This document shows positions 6,937-15,965 of a stretch of 56,946 bases of DNA, in pieces (the stretch's first letter is position 1; the number at the start of each line of letters is the position of its first letter). The DNA is from an uncultured Lachnospiraceae bacterium. GTDB taxonomy: Bacteria; Bacillota; Clostridia; Lachnospirales; Lachnospiraceae. The DNA lies in the NCBI GenBank assembly GCA_910584945.1, contig CAJUDY010000002.1:1-56946 (forward strand), in the 5' to 3' direction. Position numbers and translations under genes: made by a program. Under the pieces are notes generated by a model. The model did not search any database. It saw only the letters and a program-made list of their open reading frames with translations, and was not told the origin of the DNA.

Positions 6937-9232
6937 GATTCTTAGAAAGGTCAGAAGCTACCGGGAGCAGATGGCCCGGCTTTCGGACCGGGAGCTGTCG
7001 TATCTGACGGTAAAATTCAAGGAGCGGCTGGCGGCCGGAGAGACGCTGGATGATATCCTGCCGGAGGCATATGCGGCCGTCTGTGAGGCCGACCGCCGGA
7101 TTCTGGGGATGGAACCTTATGATGTGCAGGTGCTTGGAGGGATCGCTCTGCATCAGGGGTATCTTGCGGAGATGAATACCGGAGAAGGGAAGACGCTGGT
7201 GGCTACCATGCCCCTGTATCTGAATGCCCTTACAGGGAAGAGTACAATCCTGGTGACGGCAAACGAATATCTGGCGTACAGAGACGCGGAAGAGATGGGT
7301 CCGGTGTATCGTTTTATGGGGCTGTCTGTTTCGGCGGGAGTTCCGGCAAATGGACAGGGGGAATTCGGAAACGAGGAGAAGAAAAAAGTGTATGCAGCGG
7401 ACATCCTGTATACGACGCACGGCGCTCTTGGGTTCGACTATCTGATCAATAATCTGGTAAAAAACGCCAAAGACCGTTTTCTGCGGGAATATTATTATGT
7501 GATCATCGATGAAGCGGATTCGGTTCTTCTGGACGCAGCCCAGACCCCGCTGGTGATCTCGGCGTCTCCCAGAGTGCAGTCAAACCTGTACCAGGTGTCG
7601 GACTTTTTCGTCCGGACGCTGGTGGAAGAAGAGGACTATGTGCTGGAGGAGGGGAAAGTGTGGCTTACGGATGAAGGCATCCGGTATGCGGAAACATTTT
7701 TCCAGATTGATAATTTCTACAGCAGGGAACACTTTGAGATTAATCGTCATGTGATCCTTGCGCTTCGGGCGCATAAGCTGTTCGAAAAAGGAGAGGGGTA
7801 TATCGTATCGCGGGAGGGCGAGCTTCTTTTGATGGACGGAGGTACCGGGCGTGCGCTGCAGGGCATGAAGCTCAGGGGCGGACAGCATCAGGCTCTGGAG
7901 GTAAAAGAGGGGTTAAAGCCCACGCAGGAGAGCCGCTCAGTTGCAGTCGTTACCTTCCAGAATCTGTTCCTGATGTTTCCAAAGCTGGCAGGGATGAGCG
8001 GTACGCTGGCAGACGCCGTCGAGGAACTGCGGGATGTGTATGGGGCAAAAGTTCTGGTGATTCCGCCGAACCGGCCAAGAAGGAGGGTGGATCTGCCGGA
8101 CTGTTATTTCAGAAATACCAGGCAGCAGCTTTCGGTAGCAGTGAAAACGGCGCTGGAAATCCATAAGACCGGGCGGCCTGTATTGATGGTGGCCGCCAAC
8201 TTTGAGAACACGGAACAGATCTCCCGGATGTTTACCAAAAGGAGAGTTCCTCATAATGTGCTGAACGCCAATAATGCCTACTGGGAGGCGCAGATCGTCA
8301 AAGAGGCAGGCAGGAAAAATGCGGTGACGGTGGCGACATCCATGGCCGGAAGAGGAACGGATATTAAGCTTGGAGAAGGCGTGGAGGCGCTGGGAGGCCT
8401 TGCTGTGCTCGGTATTGGACGTATGGGCAATGTGCGGATGGAACGCCAGGCCAGAGGAAGAGCCGGCAGGCAGGGAGATCCCGGCACCAGCCAGTTTTTC
8501 GTATCTCTGGAGGATGGGGTAGTAGGAGAAGAAGAGTGGCTTGAAAAATACATAGAGGGGAAAAGGCGCATCCGAAAGCGGAAGATCAAAAAGATTATCA
8601 ACAAAGCGCAGACTGCAAAAGAGGAGTCCGCTGTTATGGGAAGAAAAAATTCTGTAATTTATGATAAAGTGATACAGCGCCAAAGGGAATTGATTTATGC
8701 GACCAGAGACAAGCTCTTGAACGGGGAAGAACTGCCGCTGGATCTGATTCTGGAGATGGCGAAAAGGAATGTAAAGCGTTTTCTGGATTCAAAAAAACCT
8801 ATCTGCCAGCGCGACCTGAACCGGTATATTCTGGACAATATTTCCTATCGGTTAGACCAGGAAGGGTCAGAGCTTCCGCTGAAAGACCGCAAGGCAGTTC
8901 AAAAATATCTTATGGAGAGGGTCTGCCAGGTTCTTAAGGAACAGGAAAAGAAGACAGGCAGTGCCGACAGAATGAATGAATTCATGCGTGTGGCGGTGCT
9001 GAGCGCGGTTGACGACGCCTGGGTGGAGCAGGTGGATTATATGCAGCAGCTCCAGGCGGCGGTATCCGGACGGGCGACCGCACAGCGTAATGTGTTATTT
9101 GAGTATCAGGATGAATCTTTTGCATCTTTCCGGAAAATGAAAAATACCGTCTATGAACATGCCATGCGAAGCATTTTGCTCAGTGATATCTTTGTGGATG
9201 AGAAAGGGAAGCTGCATATACTGTTTCCGTGA
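6902..9232 (+). CDS. secA2: Accessory Sec ATPase SecA2
   Basis: The 776-residue SecA-family motor has Walker A MNTGEGKT at residues 91-98, the DEAD-like box IIDEAD (Asp203), the preprotein-crosslinking region after it, and the late motif TSMAGRGTDIKLG followed by RQARGRAGRQGDPG. It is shorter than housekeeping SecA and lacks the C-terminal zinc-binding tail, as SecA2 proteins of this class do. It drives export of the serine-rich glycoprotein through SecY2. The predicted start is inside asp3 with a modest AGGAAA site; slightly later starts cannot be excluded. Confidence 0.94.
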   Translation: MRQTRSLRKLNKILRKVRSYREQMARLSDRELSYLTVKFKERLAAGETLDDILPEAYAAVCEADRRILGMEPYDVQVLGGIALHQGYLAEMNTGEGKTLVATMPLYLNALTGKSTILVTANEYLAYRDAEEMGPVYRFMGLSVSAGVPANGQGEFGNEEKKKVYAADILYTTHGALGFDYLINNLVKNAKDRFLREYYYVIIDEADSVLLDAAQTPLVISASPRVQSNLYQVSDFFVRTLVEEEDYVLEEGKVWLTDEGIRYAETFFQIDNFYSREHFEINRHVILALRAHKLFEKGEGYIVSREGELLLMDGGTGRALQGMKLRGGQHQALEVKEGLKPTQESRSVAVVTFQNLFLMFPKLAGMSGTLADAVEELRDVYGAKVLVIPPNRPRRRVDLPDCYFRNTRQQLSVAVKTALEIHKTGRPVLMVAANFENTEQISRMFTKRRVPHNVLNANNAYWEAQIVKEAGRKNAVTVATSMAGRGTDIKLGEGVEALGGLAVLGIGRMGNVRMERQARGRAGRQGDPGTSQFFVSLEDGVVGEEEWLEKYIEGKRRIRKRKIKKIINKAQTAKEESAVMGRKNSVIYDKVIQRQRELIYATRDKLLNGEELPLDLILEMAKRNVKRFLDSKKPICQRDLNRYILDNISYRLDQEGSELPLKDRKAVQKYLMERVCQVLKEQEKKTGSADRMNEFMRVAVLSAVDDAWVEQVDYMQQLQAAVSGRATAQRNVLFEYQDESFASFRKMKNTVYEHAMRSILLSDIFVDEKGKLHILFP

Positions 9233-9267
9233 CGAAGGTGGGAAAGAGCGGAAAGGAGTACATACAG

Positions 9268-10830
9268 ATGCCGGATTTAAAAGAAAGAGAAGAACAGGCA
9301 ACAACAATCTACGTATTCAGCCTCCTGGTGGGATATTTCCCCAACGGGGTGGATTATGCGCAGGGATACCGTGCCGGGATCTTGCGGAAGATGCCTTGCC
9401 CTGTCCGATATGTTTTTACAGAATTGCCAGAAAAAAAGGATGTTGAGTTTTACAAAGGACTTGGGATCAGAGAAGAAGAGATGCTCAGTGTCCATCATTT
9501 TTTTCTGGATCATTCCGTTTTGAAACGGACGGTAAAAGTGCAGGAGAAGCTCGAAGAGCTGAAAAGGAATCTGGGAATCAAGGACGTGGATGTGCGGGGG
9601 ACTGAGATCCGGCTTATGAAAGACGGGACGGTGGCAGTGTCTTTGATCCGGAATTCAGAGGATGATCAATATCTGTCCGCCATTCACTATTTCCACCAAT
9701 GTAAACTGATACGGACAGAAGTGTATACGGATCAGGTTGCCTATACGGATTATTATGTGACAGCGAAGTCGGAACATGGTCTTTATGCGAAGAGGACAAG
9801 GCGGATTTTCTGTCACAGAGACGGCTCCCCCGCATATGAGCAGATCTTTAAAGGAGACAAATCCTGGTATTTGTTTCCGGATGGAAGAGCTCTTACAAAA
9901 TCAGAGTTTTTTGAAGAGTTTATAAAAAGGCTGTATTTATCAGAGCAGGATATCATTTTGATTGACCGTTTTGCACAGTTTGACCATATACAGCCGCTTT
10001 TCCAGTGGAAAGGAAAGGCGAGAACCTTTGCTGTCATGCATGCCGGACATTATTTTGAAAAAGGGGAGAGCGCTTATACGGTCAACTTGAATCCGGATTA
10101 TAATTATCTGTTCAAGTATTCGGGGATGATTCATAAAATCGTAGTGTCCACAAGGCAGCAGAAAGAAGATCTGGCAGAAAAGCTATCAGAATATCACTGT
10201 AAACTGCCGGATATCATAGTCATACCTGCCGGAGGAGTGGACAGGCTGCAGCATTCTGACGGCGGGAGGAAACCGTATTCCATGCTGTCGGTCTCCCGCA
10301 TTCAGGCGCATAAGAAAATAAACTGGATGATAGAAAGCGTCATCAAAGCACATCAGGTCAATGAGAATATCTCGCTTGATATTTATGGAAGCGGCAGTTC
10401 TGACTATATGGAGACATTGCAGAATATGGTAAAGGAGCAGAAGGCGCAGTCTTATATCCATTTTATGGGACACCAGGATGTGACAGAAGTGTATAAAAAT
10501 TACGAGGTGTTTCTGACGGCGTCCACCTTTGAGACGCTGGGACTTTCCATCCTGGAAGCAGTCTCGTCTGGAAATGCAGTGATCGGATTGGACGCAAAGT
10601 ACGGCAGCCGGCTGCTGATCCGGCCGGGGATCAATGGATATCTGCTTGCTGTTGATTTGGAGCACGTTGACACAGAAGAGGATTGTCTGATTGATGACCT
10701 GGCAGAAAAGGTTCTGGACATTTTTGAAAATCAAAAGCTCCTTGAGAAATTTCAGAAAAATTCATATAAAGTTGCCGGAGAATTTTTCAATCAGATTATC
10801 GAGAAAAAATGGGAGGAGGCATTATCGTGA
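9268..10830 (+). CDS. GtfA-like glycosyltransferase (divergent first copy)
   Basis: This GT4-type glycosyltransferase of about 520 residues is related to GtfA, the catalytic subunit that puts the first GlcNAc on Ser/Thr of the adhesin. It shares with the other two GtfA-like proteins here the N-terminal YAQ-YRAGI pattern, the mid-region YFHQCK/DYYVTAK segment and the C-terminal Rossmann half (LSVSRIQAHKKI, LDIYGSG). The catalytic EX7E motif is intact (FETLGLSILEA). I chose ATG 9268, which has AGGAG nine bases upstream; a GTG at 9229 has none. It overlaps the next gene by 4 bases (GTGA). It is more diverged than the other two copies and has no adjacent GtfB partner. Confidence 0.85.
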   Translation: MPDLKEREEQATTIYVFSLLVGYFPNGVDYAQGYRAGILRKMPCPVRYVFTELPEKKDVEFYKGLGIREEEMLSVHHFFLDHSVLKRTVKVQEKLEELKRNLGIKDVDVRGTEIRLMKDGTVAVSLIRNSEDDQYLSAIHYFHQCKLIRTEVYTDQVAYTDYYVTAKSEHGLYAKRTRRIFCHRDGSPAYEQIFKGDKSWYLFPDGRALTKSEFFEEFIKRLYLSEQDIILIDRFAQFDHIQPLFQWKGKARTFAVMHAGHYFEKGESAYTVNLNPDYNYLFKYSGMIHKIVVSTRQQKEDLAEKLSEYHCKLPDIIVIPAGGVDRLQHSDGGRKPYSMLSVSRIQAHKKINWMIESVIKAHQVNENISLDIYGSGSSDYMETLQNMVKEQKAQSYIHFMGHQDVTEVYKNYEVFLTASTFETLGLSILEAVSSGNAVIGLDAKYGSRLLIRPGINGYLLAVDLEHVDTEEDCLIDDLAEKVLDIFENQKLLEKFQKNSYKVAGEFFNQIIEKKWEEALS

Positions 10831-11849
10831 AAGTACATGTTACGAACCTTTATGGCATAGGCGGTACGATTGGGAAAGCGCAGCAGATGGTAGCAGATAT
10901 AGCCAGAAAAAAGTTACATTATCATGAATTGGGGATTTATAGATATTCCATGAAGTCTGATACGTCGGATATGCTCCGCACCCGTCTGGACGGGATCATC
11001 GCTTCGGTCAGCCATGGAGATATCGTGATCTTTCAGCTTCCTACCTGGAACGGTCTTGCGTTTGACGAGGCTTTTGCGGCGCATCTGGGCGGGTACCGGG
11101 GATTGAAAAAGGTATTCTTCATTCATGATGTTCCGCCTTTGATGGATCAGCGGGCCTTAAAAGAACTGGACCAGTATATTACATTTTATAACAAAGCTGA
11201 CCTGATCATTCTGCCTTCCCGGAATATGGAGGAGTTTCTAAGAGCCAGAGGGCTTACCGTGAAAAAGACAGTGATTCAGAGAATGTGGGATGAGCCTGTT
11301 GACATTGACCTGGCAAATGCGCCGAAATTCCGAAAACGGATGAACTTTGCGGCAGATGTTGTGCGGGTTCTCCGTCCTTTTGTGCAGAACTGGAGCAGTG
11401 ATACGGTGGAGCTGGCAGTGACGGCGGATCAGGGGGAGTATGCATGGGCGGAAGGGAAGAACATTCATTTTCTGGGATGGTTCCATAATGGAAACCTTCT
11501 GGCGGATGCACTTAGACGGAGCGGAGGATTCGGCCTGCTCTGGCATGATGACCCGGTATGGATTGCGTACATGAAGCGCAACGCCTGCTGTAAGCTTGGA
11601 ACTTATCTGGCTGCCGGTCTTCCCGTGATTGTACCGAACAGTATTCCGGAAGCGGATACAATCCGCAGGAAGAACCTGGGCTTGACGGTGGATTCCATCG
11701 GCGAAGCGGCGAGGCAGGTGGAGCATATGACCGAGGGGCAGTATGATCAGATGGTACAGAATGTGGACGCTTTCGCCGGTCTGATCCGGAACGGATATTT
11801 TGCAAAGAAATTACTGACGGATGCGGTTTTTCAGCTGCTGTATGACTGA
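10827..11849 (+). CDS. gtf3: Gtf3-like glucosyltransferase (nucleotide sugar synthetase-like)
   Basis: The protein has about 340 residues. The GTG start overlaps the previous stop and has a strong GGAGGAGG site. The opening MKVHVTNLYGIGGTIGKAQQ matches the Gtf3/Nss family (MRVHITNLYG...). Other family segments are KKVFFIHDVPPL, YNKADLIILPS, GGFGLLWHDD and KLGTYLAAGLPVIVP. In streptococci Gtf3 adds the second sugar, glucose, onto GlcNAc already placed on the adhesin by GtfA/GtfB. The same step is likely here because it sits within the gtf block downstream of secA2. Confidence 0.88.
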   Translation: MKVHVTNLYGIGGTIGKAQQMVADIARKKLHYHELGIYRYSMKSDTSDMLRTRLDGIIASVSHGDIVIFQLPTWNGLAFDEAFAAHLGGYRGLKKVFFIHDVPPLMDQRALKELDQYITFYNKADLIILPSRNMEEFLRARGLTVKKTVIQRMWDEPVDIDLANAPKFRKRMNFAADVVRVLRPFVQNWSSDTVELAVTADQGEYAWAEGKNIHFLGWFHNGNLLADALRRSGGFGLLWHDDPVWIAYMKRNACCKLGTYLAAGLPVIVPNSIPEADTIRRKNLGLTVDSIGEAARQVEHMTEGQYDQMVQNVDAFAGLIRNGYFAKKLLTDAVFQLLYD

Positions 11850-11871
11850 TGGATGAAGGAGACAAAGTAAC

Positions 11872-13341
11872 ATGATCTATAATTTTCATCATTTTTATTA
11901 CTGGCTGAAAGGCGGGGTGGAGACCGGACAGGCATACAGGGCGAAGCTGTTCCGCACCCTGGGGCTGGAAGCAAAATTTATCTTTGCCACTACGTTTCCG
12001 GACCGCAATATTCAGCAGGAAACGGCGTATCTTGGATTTCTGGATTCGGAAGTGATCTGGATGTACGGTTTTTTTACGGACTGCAGAATTTCTCCGGTTA
12101 TCTATACCCTGGAACAACTGGAAGATACATTTGCGGATGAACGATATTATTTTTCAAGAGACAAAGCGTCGGTGACCTATCATTTTCCCCGTCTGGGGGT
12201 TGCTTATCAGGTTTTTCTGACCGGTCAGGACAGTGACTGCGTCCACCGGGTGGAAATGATCTCCGGCGGCTGTCTGGTGCGGAAAGACTATTATACATAT
12301 TGCAGGATTTATTCGGAATATTATGTTCCGGCTGATGGGCAGGCGCATCTGTATCTGAGGCGTTTTTTTCATGAAGACGGACGCGTGGCCTATGAAGAAG
12401 TGGTAGACGGGAGCGATGTTTTCTATAAGCTGCCGGACCGGATACTGTATTCCAGAGAAGAGCTGGTAGGTGAGATGATGTCCCGTCTGAAGCTGACAAA
12501 AGAGGATCTGGTGCTCATTGACGCTGAGCCGGGAATGATCGAAAAGGCTGCTTTTATACAGAACGCGGTGCCTGCAGGCGTCGGCCTGATCATGCATGCC
12601 GATCATTTTTGGAATTTTGATGAGGAGCATGTTCTGTGGTACGGCATCTATGAGTATGCGTTTGCCCATCCGGAGAAGATCCGCTTTTTTATCACCAATA
12701 CAGACGCCCAGAGCAATCTTTTAAGGGAGCAACTGAAGCGGTATAAAAACGCAGAGCCAAAAATCTGTACCATACCCGTATCGGGGCTCGAAAAACTTCG
12801 GAAACCTCAAAAGGCGAGACGGAGACACGCCCTTATCTCGGTGGGGCGTCTGGCTCCGGAAAAGCGGATGAATCAGGTGATCGAGGCAGTGGCGGCAGCG
12901 AGAAAAGAGGTGCCGGATCTGTCGCTGGATATCTACGGAGAAGGCGCGGAAGAGAAACATCTGCAGGAACTGATTGGCAGGCTCGGATGCGGTGATTATG
13001 TACGTCTGTGCGGTTTTCAGAAGCTGGACGAAGTATACCAGGAATATGAGGCCTATGTATCCGCCTCCTATGTGGAGACGTTAGGGGTGACCCTTCTGGA
13101 AGCAATCGGTTCAGGACTTCCGATTGTCAGCTATGATATCCGTTACGGAGCGCAGATGTTTGTAGATGAAGGGAAGAATGGTTATAAGGTTCCATGGGAA
13201 GACGTGGCAGCGCTTGCAAAAGGGATTGTCCGTCTGTTTACGGAGGCGGATCTGGAGGAATTCCGAAGACATTCTTATGAAAAGGCAGAAGGTTATCTGA
13301 ATCAGGAGGTAGAGAAGAAATGGAGAGATCTGTTGTGTTAA
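11872..13341 (+). CDS. GtfA-like O-GlcNAc transferase subunit, second copy
   Basis: The protein has about 489 residues, with AAGGAG ten bases before the ATG. It aligns along its length with the canonical GtfA at 15966: GVETGQAYRAKLF, FLDSEVIWMYGFFTDC, RKDYYTYCRIYSEYY and the catalytic YVETLGVTLLEAIGSG with EX7E. GtfA forms a complex with GtfB and transfers GlcNAc to the serine-rich repeats. Its last 22 bases overlap the following GtfB-like gene. The third pair shows exactly the same overlap, so the two gene pairs probably arose by duplication of a gtfA-gtfB cassette. Confidence 0.87.
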   Translation: MIYNFHHFYYWLKGGVETGQAYRAKLFRTLGLEAKFIFATTFPDRNIQQETAYLGFLDSEVIWMYGFFTDCRISPVIYTLEQLEDTFADERYYFSRDKASVTYHFPRLGVAYQVFLTGQDSDCVHRVEMISGGCLVRKDYYTYCRIYSEYYVPADGQAHLYLRRFFHEDGRVAYEEVVDGSDVFYKLPDRILYSREELVGEMMSRLKLTKEDLVLIDAEPGMIEKAAFIQNAVPAGVGLIMHADHFWNFDEEHVLWYGIYEYAFAHPEKIRFFITNTDAQSNLLREQLKRYKNAEPKICTIPVSGLEKLRKPQKARRRHALISVGRLAPEKRMNQVIEAVAAARKEVPDLSLDIYGEGAEEKHLQELIGRLGCGDYVRLCGFQKLDEVYQEYEAYVSASYVETLGVTLLEAIGSGLPIVSYDIRYGAQMFVDEGKNGYKVPWEDVAALAKGIVRLFTEADLEEFRRHSYEKAEGYLNQEVEKKWRDLLC

Positions 13342-14687
13342 AAGATACGGTTTTGTTGTTTGACCGTTATACGGCGGACAGCAGGCGGCTGCATGAATCC
13401 TTTCTGCGGGCAGGCGGCGGATGCTCTGCAGTTGTTCTGGAAGAGAATCACTTTCTTCCCGCAGGGGTGCTGTCCGTGTACGACATGTTTCTGGGGTACT
13501 TTGAGGAAGAAGGGGAATGCCTCGGGAAGCCGAAGTTTTTCAATGAGATTCCGGTGCCGGATCACTGGAGTATACAGGCGGGGGTCAGTGAGACCGACTA
13601 CGGAAGGATTACCTATCAGCATGAGGAAAAGGGAAGGATTCATTATTGGAAATCCGAGAAAAAGTGGCTGGTGGAATCGGTAGACTGGTTTGACCGCAAG
13701 GGTGCGGTACGGTTTCGCGATCATTATAATCGTTATGGCATGATCTGTGCCAGGACTTTTTACAACGGACAGGAAAAGGAACTTGGGAAGACCTGGTTTT
13801 CAGCGGGCGGGCAGGAAGCGATCACGGAGAATGCGGTTACCGGGGATCTGATTGTAAATGACGGGGCGCTGATCAAGTTTTTCCGGAAGAAGATGGATAT
13901 GATCTGCTATTTCTTCCAGCGGGCAGGGATAGAGCAGAAAAAGATATTTTATAATTCTCTGGCCAACCCATTCGTTGTTTCCGGCAGACTTTCTGCTCCC
14001 GCAAAGAGGGATCTTCTGTTCTGGCAGGAGGATGTAAAAGACGCGGTTCCCGGGAATATGCAGGCGATTCTGGGCGGACAGGCGTCCCGCACGAACCGGG
14101 TCATGGTACAGAAGAGAAGCGCGTATGACAGACTGATGGAGCTGGGAGTGAATCCGGACCAAGTACAGAGACTGGGATATGTCTATGATTTTAAAAAGGA
14201 GAACGGTCACAGACCGCAGGCTTTGATCTGTACCAATTCGGAACGGATCGAACACGGTGAGGAATTGATTCAGTCATTTCCTCAGATGCACTTCCATATT
14301 GCGGCAGTCACTTTGATGTCGCCCAAATTGATGGATATGGAGCGGTACGAGAACGTAAGCCTGTATCCATGCGTGCAGGCAGATACGCTGGATCAGCTTT
14401 TCCTCCAGTGTGATTATTACTTTGACATCAATCACTGGACGGAGATAGTATCGGCAGTATACTGGGCGTTCCTGCATAACCAGCTGGTCTTCGCTTTTGA
14501 AGAGACCGCCCATAACAGGGAGTATACGGCGGATGCGCACGTCTATCCGAAAGAGGCATTTGCACAGATGGCGGCGGATGTAAAAGAGATCATGAAAAGC
14601 AGGAAAAAGATGGAACACCATCTGAAGCTGCAGCTTAAGGATGCCATGGCGGAGGAAAAGGAAACCTATGCGGGATTACTGGACTGA
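13320..14687 (+). CDS. GtfB-like substrate-binding partner, first copy
   Basis: The protein has 455 residues and starts within the end of the preceding gtfA-like gene behind AGGAGGT. It begins with the GtfB-type segment VLLFDRYTADSRRLHESF. Shared features with the GtfB-like protein at 17435 are SVYDMFLGYF, DHYNRYGMICARTF, YFFQRAGIEQKKIFYNSL, ALICTNSERIEH and FHIAAVTLMSPKLMDMERYENVSLYP. GtfB has the GT fold but lacks the EX7E catalytic glutamates. In the known complex it binds the adhesin and the growing glycan while GtfA catalyses transfer. The tight pairing with the gene upstream suggests a dedicated GtfA-GtfB complex. Confidence 0.86.
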   Translation: MERSVVLKDTVLLFDRYTADSRRLHESFLRAGGGCSAVVLEENHFLPAGVLSVYDMFLGYFEEEGECLGKPKFFNEIPVPDHWSIQAGVSETDYGRITYQHEEKGRIHYWKSEKKWLVESVDWFDRKGAVRFRDHYNRYGMICARTFYNGQEKELGKTWFSAGGQEAITENAVTGDLIVNDGALIKFFRKKMDMICYFFQRAGIEQKKIFYNSLANPFVVSGRLSAPAKRDLLFWQEDVKDAVPGNMQAILGGQASRTNRVMVQKRSAYDRLMELGVNPDQVQRLGYVYDFKKENGHRPQALICTNSERIEHGEELIQSFPQMHFHIAAVTLMSPKLMDMERYENVSLYPCVQADTLDQLFLQCDYYFDINHWTEIVSAVYWAFLHNQLVFAFEETAHNREYTADAHVYPKEAFAQMAADVKEIMKSRKKMEHHLKLQLKDAMAEEKETYAGLLD

Positions 14688-14720
14688 CGCTTCATCGGGT
14701 ATGAGAAGAAAGGGTATGGG

Positions 14721-15953
14721 ATGATCGTCTTTTTTGATAAATACACAGAATCTGTCGGAAAACTGCAGGAGACCATGAAGGCTCTGGGACGCAAGACCCA
14801 GATCGCAGTATTGACGGATGACGGTTTTCTGCCGGACGGAATCTTATCTCCTTATGAATTTTTTGCTTACCGGCATGGTCAGGAAAAACCTGTGAAGAGA
14901 GATCTGTTCTACAATTTTATCGAGCTGCCTGAATTCTGGGAAGTGCGTCTGATGGGATGGATGGGCGGGATCTTTGACATGGGTGTGGAGAAAGCCAGGA
15001 TTTATTTTCGGGAACCGTTGGAAAACCGGAAGGTACAGCGTGTGGAATGGCATATGGAGGACGGCTGGACCTATAAGATTGATTATTATAATCAATACGG
15101 TCTGAAATATATCAGTGAGTTTTTAGATACGGAAGGGAATGTGGAATCCAAAGTATTTTATTCCGATCACAATCAGGAAATCATTGTGGAGCAGCCGGTC
15201 AATCAGACCGTTTCTTTGTTGGAGAATGGCGCAATCAGGAAATATTTCACCTCCTACGTCCAGTTTATCCGCTGTTATCTGAAAGAGGCGGGTCTGGAAG
15301 AGGAATGCATGCTTTTTGTGCAGGAAGAGAAGACTTTCGAGATTCTGGGGCTTGCTTCAAAGGAGCAAAAGATGTGGAGCAGGCTTCTGTTTGCAGATCC
15401 GGGCCTTTGGAAACAATATGTTGACATGGGCGGAAAAAACGGAAGCAGATTTTATGCAGTACCAAAGATATATCCCAAGAATCATGCCGGGAATGAAGCG
15501 CTGATCTTGACGGCTTCTGACCGGGTGGAGAGGCTGGAAGAGCTGATCGGCGCCCTGCCGGATCTGACGTTCCATATCGCGGCCAATACGCAGGTGTCAG
15601 ATAAACTGAGCAGATTAGGAGAACGGGATCATGTAAAGGTATATCCGCAGATCAGCGCGCAGGACCTGGAACGGTTATGGAACCAATGCGATTATTATCT
15701 TGACATCAACCATTACCGGGAAATCTATGATGCGGTTCTTACTGCGCATGAAAGGAACCTGCTCCTTATGGGATTTGAGAACACCGTACATCACAGGGAA
15801 TGCATGGCGGATGCATGTGTGTTTGCGGAGCAGGAGTATGAGAAAATGGTTTTTTGTATCAAAGCTGTGGAAAAGGATGCCGCCCTGATGCGAAAGCTGC
15901 TGGCGGCACAGCAGCAGAAGAAACGGATCATCTGGGAAGAACTTTTGAAATAG
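14721..15953 (+). CDS. GtfB-like protein, divergent
   Basis: This 410-residue protein is shorter than the other two GtfB-like proteins but shares their plan: VFFDKYTESVGKLQETM, LSPYEFFAY, YYNQYGLKYISEF, ALILTASDRVERLEEL, FHIAANTQVSDKL and CDYYLDINHYREIYDAVLTAHE. About 40 residues are missing compared with the others, mostly in the middle and at the end. It has no partly overlapping gtfA partner and may work with the orphan GtfA-like protein at 9268; that is only inference from the count of three A and three B subunits. The upstream purine-rich AGAAAGGG is a moderate ribosome site. Confidence 0.8.
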   Translation: MIVFFDKYTESVGKLQETMKALGRKTQIAVLTDDGFLPDGILSPYEFFAYRHGQEKPVKRDLFYNFIELPEFWEVRLMGWMGGIFDMGVEKARIYFREPLENRKVQRVEWHMEDGWTYKIDYYNQYGLKYISEFLDTEGNVESKVFYSDHNQEIIVEQPVNQTVSLLENGAIRKYFTSYVQFIRCYLKEAGLEEECMLFVQEEKTFEILGLASKEQKMWSRLLFADPGLWKQYVDMGGKNGSRFYAVPKIYPKNHAGNEALILTASDRVERLEELIGALPDLTFHIAANTQVSDKLSRLGERDHVKVYPQISAQDLERLWNQCDYYLDINHYREIYDAVLTAHERNLLLMGFENTVHHRECMADACVFAEQEYEKMVFCIKAVEKDAALMRKLLAAQQQKKRIIWEELLK

Positions 15954-15965
15954 GAGGGGATCATC

